A model generated the notes under the pieces. The model saw only the letters and a list, made by a program, of their open reading frames with translations, searched no databases and was not told the DNA's origin. Source: Adiantum capillus-veneris (lineage: Eukaryota; Streptophyta; Polypodiopsida; Polypodiales; Pteridaceae). Taken from it: DNA of 64,000 bases. Numbering within the stretch: position 1 is the stretch's first letter; each line of letters starts with the position of its first letter. The DNA is taken from assembly GCA_014529385.2 (NCBI GenBank), contig CM043948.1, positions 20,163,951 through 20,227,950 of the forward strand, given 5' to 3'. The position numbers and the translations under genes were made by a program. Shown here in pieces: positions 59,163 to 64,000 of this stretch.

Positions 59163-60977
59163 ATGAGCCCGGAAAGAACGAAACAAAAGAGTATCAAAGA
59201 AACAACGAGCTTAAGCTCAGGAGGATCAGTGCTAGTCGACAAAGTACACGAACCATTGGTCGCACTGATGAGAGCTTACGAAGCTAGGTTAAAGAACAAC
59301 CAAACACAAGAACAGAGGTGGATGACATACCCAAACACGGAATTGGAAAAGCAGAGACTTGAAATGTGCTAGAGAATGATCGAGACTGCACAAGCCTTAT
59401 TAGAACCACCAAAAGAAACAATGAATTGTGGAACGGAAAACCCAATTCAGCAAGAGACTATCGTTTCACGGGTAGCTGAAAAGACTCCCAGTGCACAAAA
59501 GCCTGAAAATACACACAAGGATGACCGCATAGTATTGAACACAACCGATCAGGAGAAAGAGAGTTTTCATCCAGTCATACAGAGGTCTTACGGAAGAGAT
59601 GAGGATTACAATGAATTTTGGAAACAAGTGAGAGAGGCAAACTTTGCAAACGAGCTAAGTTGCCAAGCTAATCAGACAAATTGGGAAAAGGACATCAGGA
59701 ATCCTCCCATAGTGGAATTTGAGGCAGGATCTCAAGTGGACTTGGATCTGCAATCTTACTGGGGAGATGGGGGCTCTGTTAGAACAATGGAGAGCAAACC
59801 TCATTCACTGAATACCTTACCTTCATACTTAGGAGAGTATGAAGAAAAATCCGAGATTAGAGCACTTCCCTCACGAAGAATCTCATCAGAAAAAGTCATG
59901 GACTCGCAAGGATTGATAGAGATCTTGTCAACACCAGTGACATGCACTATCACTCTAGCTGAGCTTTTGAGGTTAAGACCACATATGTGGACCACTGTAG
60001 GAAAATGCTTGGAGAAATTTGGGGTAAAAGACCCAACATCGAGACTGCAAGAGGGTATACAAGAGCTGAGCAAACCACAAAAGAATGCTAAGCCTGTACC
60101 CTTAAACAAGGTCGGAGAATATTGCGAAGGTGAAGAGGGGAATACAACCTTACCAGTTGAATTCCAAGGAGTGAGCACGATGACAATACTAGACAGCGGA
60201 GCTGGGGTAGCCATTGCTACAAAAGAAATCTGGAAAAAATGGGGGAAACCACCAATAAGGAAGACTAGGTTGAAACTCCAATTAGTAGATGGACACATGG
60301 AGAAACCTATGGGCTTATTAGAGAAAGTTGTAGTGACTTCTTGCGGCATTGAATACGAACATACTTTTGCTATTGTCGATTTTGGCAAGGAGAATAACTA
60401 TGATATCATACTGGGAAGACCATTCATGAGACAGTTGAAAATGGTCCAGGATTGGGGCTACGATCACATATACCTGAGAAATATGGAAACCACTACACGT
60501 GTGAACCTGAAAGACCATAGCTACAAAGATGTGAACCGAACACCGGTGGAGGAGTTTGATTCAGCTACTTTGGCGGGATCCGAATTTCCAGCTTGGTTAG
60601 GTAAACCCAAGGAGTTATGGATGTGTGGAGCTTCGAAATGTGGAAGTCTGAAACGAGAAGAATGTGTTTTAGAAAGGGCTATCGAAGACGAAACTTATAT
60701 AGGAGAACCCTTTCCAGAGGACACGCTTGAACCATTAGAATGGACACACATTCTAGCAACCCTAGATGTTTGTGCAATTCTGGATGGTCCCACAACGAAA
60801 TTTTGCGACAAGGACGGGTACGACGTGGTTCCGTACTTCATGTTGAAAACTGTACTCGAAAAAGAAACTGAAAAGAACGATACACTGGAAAAGGAAGATG
60901 AAGAGGAGGTGTTTCACGACATTCCCGATCATCCTGAGTGGGGAAATGAAGCAGACAACGAGTCAACGGACAATTGA
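59163..60977 (+). pseudogene. P1 linker and protease
   Basis: 59,163-59,372 then TAG (Gln in G1), then 59,376-60,977. Linker with YNEFWKQVREANFANEL. Protease TMTILDSGAGVAIATKEIW and IILGRPFMRQLKMVQDW, followed by WTHILATLDV. D-S-G active site intact. Confidence 0.85.
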
Positions 60978-61094
60978 AGCGGAAACGAAGAAACTATAAC
61001 GGATGTCCGATTTTATGATTTTCCGAACCAAACTAAACAACGCTAGAAACGCTATAGAGCAAAGAGAAAAACAAAGGGGGTTAGAACCAATCCG

Positions 61095-62426
61095 ATGCCT
61101 AGAATAAGAGAAAAAAATCAATTCCTAATGCTAGTAAAGGCGGAAGATTGTGTTAAGGACAAGGTTTCTGGAAGAATGAGAGGCAATGATCAAAAGAGCT
61201 TACGAAAAAATAAAAAAGGCTCAAGAAATCAAGTTCAAAGGAATGGAATGAAAACTGAAACTGAAAAATCAGAAAAGAACAAGCGCAACAGAGAACACAC
61301 GGAGTCCAAGATAGAACGTAGAAACAAGTACAGACAGCTCAAGAAAACTCTGAAAGAAGTTTGGACGACAGAAATTGAGAGTGGAGAGGACGAAAACGCC
61401 AAAATCAAGGAAAACATGGATGTTCCCTCTCACTATAGGAAATTCACAATAGAGGATAGGAAGGTGGTATTAACCCAACCTATTCGAGAGAGAAAGGAGA
61501 ACGAATCTTATGACGGACCGGAGGATGCAAAAAAAGGTTATTTAGCAGCTCCAGGTGAGCCACCTAGACCGGTGTACATAGCCACAGATTTGTCTCCAGG
61601 CGAGGAAGAGAGACTTTTGAGTCTTCTCAGAGAGTATAGGGATGTGTTTGCATGGTCTTATAAGGACTTAAAGGGAGTTGACCCATCGATATGCCAACAC
61701 ACAATCCCACTGAAACAAGACACAAAGCCTAGCAGACAGAGACCATACACATATAATGATACTTTTGCTAAGCGAATCAAAGAAGAGATAGATAAGCTAA
61801 TGGAAGCTGAATTCATATACGAGATTGAACACACCGATTGGGTATCTCCAATTGTGGTGGTACCCAAGAAGAACGGAAAACTCCGAGTGTGTGTCAACTT
61901 AAAGAAAGTGAATGCTGCAACAATCAGGGACAATTATCCCTTGCCAATAACTGATCATGTTCTAGAGCGTGTATCAGGGAAAACAGCATACTCTTTTCTT
62001 GATGGTTTTTCAGGATATAACCAGCTAGCCATAGCACTGGAAGATCAACATAAAACAGCTTTTGCAACGGAGTGGGGAATTTATGCTTATAGGGTTATGC
62101 CTTTTGGTCTAACCAATGCTCCCGCAACCTTCCAGAGGCTGATGACGCTTGCTTTCAAAGAATACTTAAGGTTGTTTCTAGAAATATACATGGATGACTT
62201 ATGTGTATATTCTCTTCTGAGAGACGAGCATCTAGAACACCTAAGAAAAGTATTTGAGAAATGTAGGACATATCGCATTTGTCTCAATCCTGAGAAATGT
62301 GTGTTTATGGTCCGACAGGGCAGAATTCTGGGACATATTGTCTCACAAAACGGGATATTCACGGATTTAGAGAAGATAAAAGTTATAGTGGATATGCCTA
62401 GACCAACCAATGCGAAACAAGTATAG
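61095..62426 (+). CDS. P1 pre-RT linker and reverse transcriptase (open)
   Basis: 443 open codons, preceded by TGA (60,975) and TAG (61,044) that are absent in G1. Lys-rich linker, then DWVSPIVVVPKKNGKLRVCV, YPLPITDHVLERVSG, GYNQLAIALEDQHKTAFATE, RVMPFGLTNAPATF and LEIYMDDLCVYSLL with Y-M-D-D. All RT blocks are present in one frame. TAG at 62,424 ends the frame before the RNase H; the downstream frame is the same. Confidence 0.85.
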   Translation: MPRIREKNQFLMLVKAEDCVKDKVSGRMRGNDQKSLRKNKKGSRNQVQRNGMKTETEKSEKNKRNREHTESKIERRNKYRQLKKTLKEVWTTEIESGEDENAKIKENMDVPSHYRKFTIEDRKVVLTQPIRERKENESYDGPEDAKKGYLAAPGEPPRPVYIATDLSPGEEERLLSLLREYRDVFAWSYKDLKGVDPSICQHTIPLKQDTKPSRQRPYTYNDTFAKRIKEEIDKLMEAEFIYEIEHTDWVSPIVVVPKKNGKLRVCVNLKKVNAATIRDNYPLPITDHVLERVSGKTAYSFLDGFSGYNQLAIALEDQHKTAFATEWGIYAYRVMPFGLTNAPATFQRLMTLAFKEYLRLFLEIYMDDLCVYSLLRDEHLEHLRKVFEKCRTYRICLNPEKCVFMVRQGRILGHIVSQNGIFTDLEKIKVIVDMPRPTNAKQV

Positions 62427-63065
62427 AGCTTTATGGGACATTGCGGATATTATAGACGATTCATTTACATGTACGCTATAATAGGCCAACCACTTTACAG
62501 GCTAATAGTAAACTTTGAATGGACAGATGAGTGTGAGGAATCGTTCAAGAAATTGAAAGAGGCACTCATTACTGCTCCAGTCTTGAACTCACCAGATTGG
62601 GAGAAGATATTCCATGTGCATATAGATGCTTCGGCATATGCAATAGGATGCATTCTGGCTCAGCCAGAAGAAGGAAACATGGATTTTCCTATCTGTTACG
62701 CCAGTTGACAGCTCAACAATGCAGAGAAGAATTACACCACAACAGAGCGAGAAGGATTAGGAATGATATATGCTGTGAAGAAATTTCGGCATTATCTTCT
62801 AGCCAACAAGTTTGTGTTTTTTACGGATCACCAAGCCTTGCTCTACCTAGTGAGTAAACCATGCAATACCGGGAGAATAGTGAGATGGTTCATTATCTTA
62901 CTGGAATTCAACTTCACGGTAGTAGTAAAGAAAGGAAAAACACATCTTAGAGCTGATCATCTTTCGCGATTGACGAATGGAGAAGACCCTATAGGAGTAG
63001 ATGACGACAGACGCGTACTTGTTCAACATAGAAATGATACCGAAGTGGTCTCAAAATGTCGTTAA
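62427..63065 (+). pseudogene. P1 RNase H
   Basis: HVHIDASAYAIGCILAQ with catalytic D. TGA at 62,706 replaces an Arg codon seen in G1 (CGA). TTTEREGLGMIYAVKKF and FFTDHQALLYLV follow in the same frame, then the tether KKGKTHLRADHLSRL. A frameshift near 63,010 breaks the lead into integrase. Confidence 0.8.
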
Positions 63066-63139
63066 CCTATTAACCTATGGAGGAGAGTTCGATAGAAGAG
63101 AATACAACCTAAAACATATTGCTATTCAGTAATCCAAAA

Positions 63140-64000
63140 ATCTTCAATTGGTTGCAGGAAGGTTGTATCAATTGGGAAATGATCATGTTTTACGACTATG
63201 CATCAATCCTGAGGAATATAATATATATCTGCGCGAAGCACATGTTCAGGAATGTGCATTTCATTGTTCAAGAAGGAACACATATAGGAATTTGTTACAA
63301 TTGGGAGTCTATTGGCCAGGAATGAAAGAAAGCGTACATGAATATGTCACTGTATGTATTGTTTGTTCATCAAAACCGCCAGCAGAGTATTCGACATTAT
63401 ATCAGATAATGATCGCTCCAGAATGGAGTCAGTATATTGTTGAATATCTCACAAATAGAACTTTCCCAGAAGGAACGTCAAAAGCTCGTCAGAAATCTGT
63501 AGAGCCAGAAGCTAGAGATTACACTTTCATAGGAGATCAACTCTATAAGAGAGGTAAAGACAACCAGCTTAGGATTTGCGCATCAGAGTCTGAGTATGTG
63601 ATAATCCTGGAGCAAGCTCATGGAGGAGTAGGTGGAGGCCATTTCTCAGGTGATAAGACAGCAAAACTTGTCTTAGCCGCAGGAATATGGTGGCCAACAT
63701 TACATATGGACGCTCAGGAATATGTTAAACGGTGTGATGACTGTCAGCGGACCAAAGTACCACTTAAAAGAGATGATATGCCGCTTAGACCAATGATGGG
63801 GGCAAGAGCTTTTGCAAAATGGGGGATTGATTATGTCGGACCCATTTCACCTCCTGCATATAAGACTCATGCACAATACATCATTGTGGCTACAGACTAT
63901 CTAACAAAGTGGGTCGAAGCAAAGGCAACTCAAAAAGCAGATGCCAGGACCACGACACAATTTCTATATGAATACGTCTTTGTACGATATGGATTGCCAA
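63140..64000 (+). CDS. P1 integrase, N-terminal part, two H2C2 modules, runs off window
   Basis: An open frame from about 63,140 to the edge. Module 1: HVQECAFH (63,241-63,264) with CIVC (63,354-63,365). Module 2: HGGVGGGH (63,619-63,642) with CDDC (63,733-63,744). Between them is the usual pre-integrase linker (EWSQYIVEYLTNRTFPEG, YTFIGDQLYKRGKDNQL). Then the core starts, GIDYVGPISPPAY with the first catalytic Asp. The rest lies beyond the window. Confidence 0.85.

Larger units (their letters stand above)
54096..64000 (+). mobile_element. P1: Athila-like Ty3/gypsy element, partial, plus strand
   Basis: 5' LTR, PBS, palindromic leader, gag, protease, RT, RNase H and integrase up to the window edge. 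It is the same family as G1 in opposite orientation. Its lesions differ from those of G1, so most of the family's frame can be followed in one or other copy. Decayed but less so than G1: RT and the visible integrase are open. Confidence 0.92.

Overview
The window looks like repeat-dense nuclear DNA from a land plant with a large genome. Every coding region I can identify belongs to an LTR retrotransposon, and the elements are nested in one another. Plant origin is inferred from primer-binding sites matching plant tRNA-iMet and tRNA-Asp, Ty1/copia and Ty3/gypsy lineages of plant type (Tat/Ogre-like, chromovirus-like, Athila-like) and long dinucleotide tracts. I cannot name the species. I saw no convincing cellular gene, tRNA or rRNA gene, or CRISPR array.

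Layout. 1-5.6 kb: 5' half of a decayed Tat/Ogre-like gypsy element on the minus strand, with two RNase H domains and an extra ORF before gag. 5.6-8.2 kb: its probable LTR plus low-complexity (CA)n, G-run and (GA)n tracts. 8.6-9.5 kb: fragment of another gypsy pol on the minus strand. 9.5-12.2 kb: AT-rich DNA with about nine 152-bp tandem repeats. About 12.4-18.53 kb: decayed chromovirus-like element on the plus strand, cut off at its 3' end.

18,529-51,978: probably one very large minus-strand Athila-like element, here called G1. It consists of a 5'-truncated 5' LTR, tRNA-Asp PBS, a leader with palindromes, gag-pro-RT-RNaseH-INT, a second protease ORF with W-x-P-K repeats, a second palindrome-bearing leader, a long coiled-coil ORF, a PPT and the 3' LTR. 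Two younger elements are nested in it. One is a gag-protease-only element at 19,674-28,622 with an intact 1,711-codon ORF. The other is a nearly intact Ty1/copia element at 34,592-40,163 with a perfect 5-bp target duplication.

51,979-54,095: unresolved spacer ending in an ORF fragment related to the extra ORF of the first element. 54,096-64,000: a second Athila-like element (P1) on the plus strand, running off the window and forming a large inverted repeat with G1.

The most interesting signal is a 22-24 bp near-perfect palindrome (half-site AGACATCATACG followed by its reverse complement). It occurs 13 times in three untranslated leaders. Spacing is 288-125-282 bp in both gag leaders, about 287-135-286 plus one extra copy upstream of the coiled-coil ORF, and about 168-169 nt separate the last copy from the start codon in all three. 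Position and conservation fit a cis signal for RNA dimerisation/packaging or for transcription. The function is inferred, not shown.
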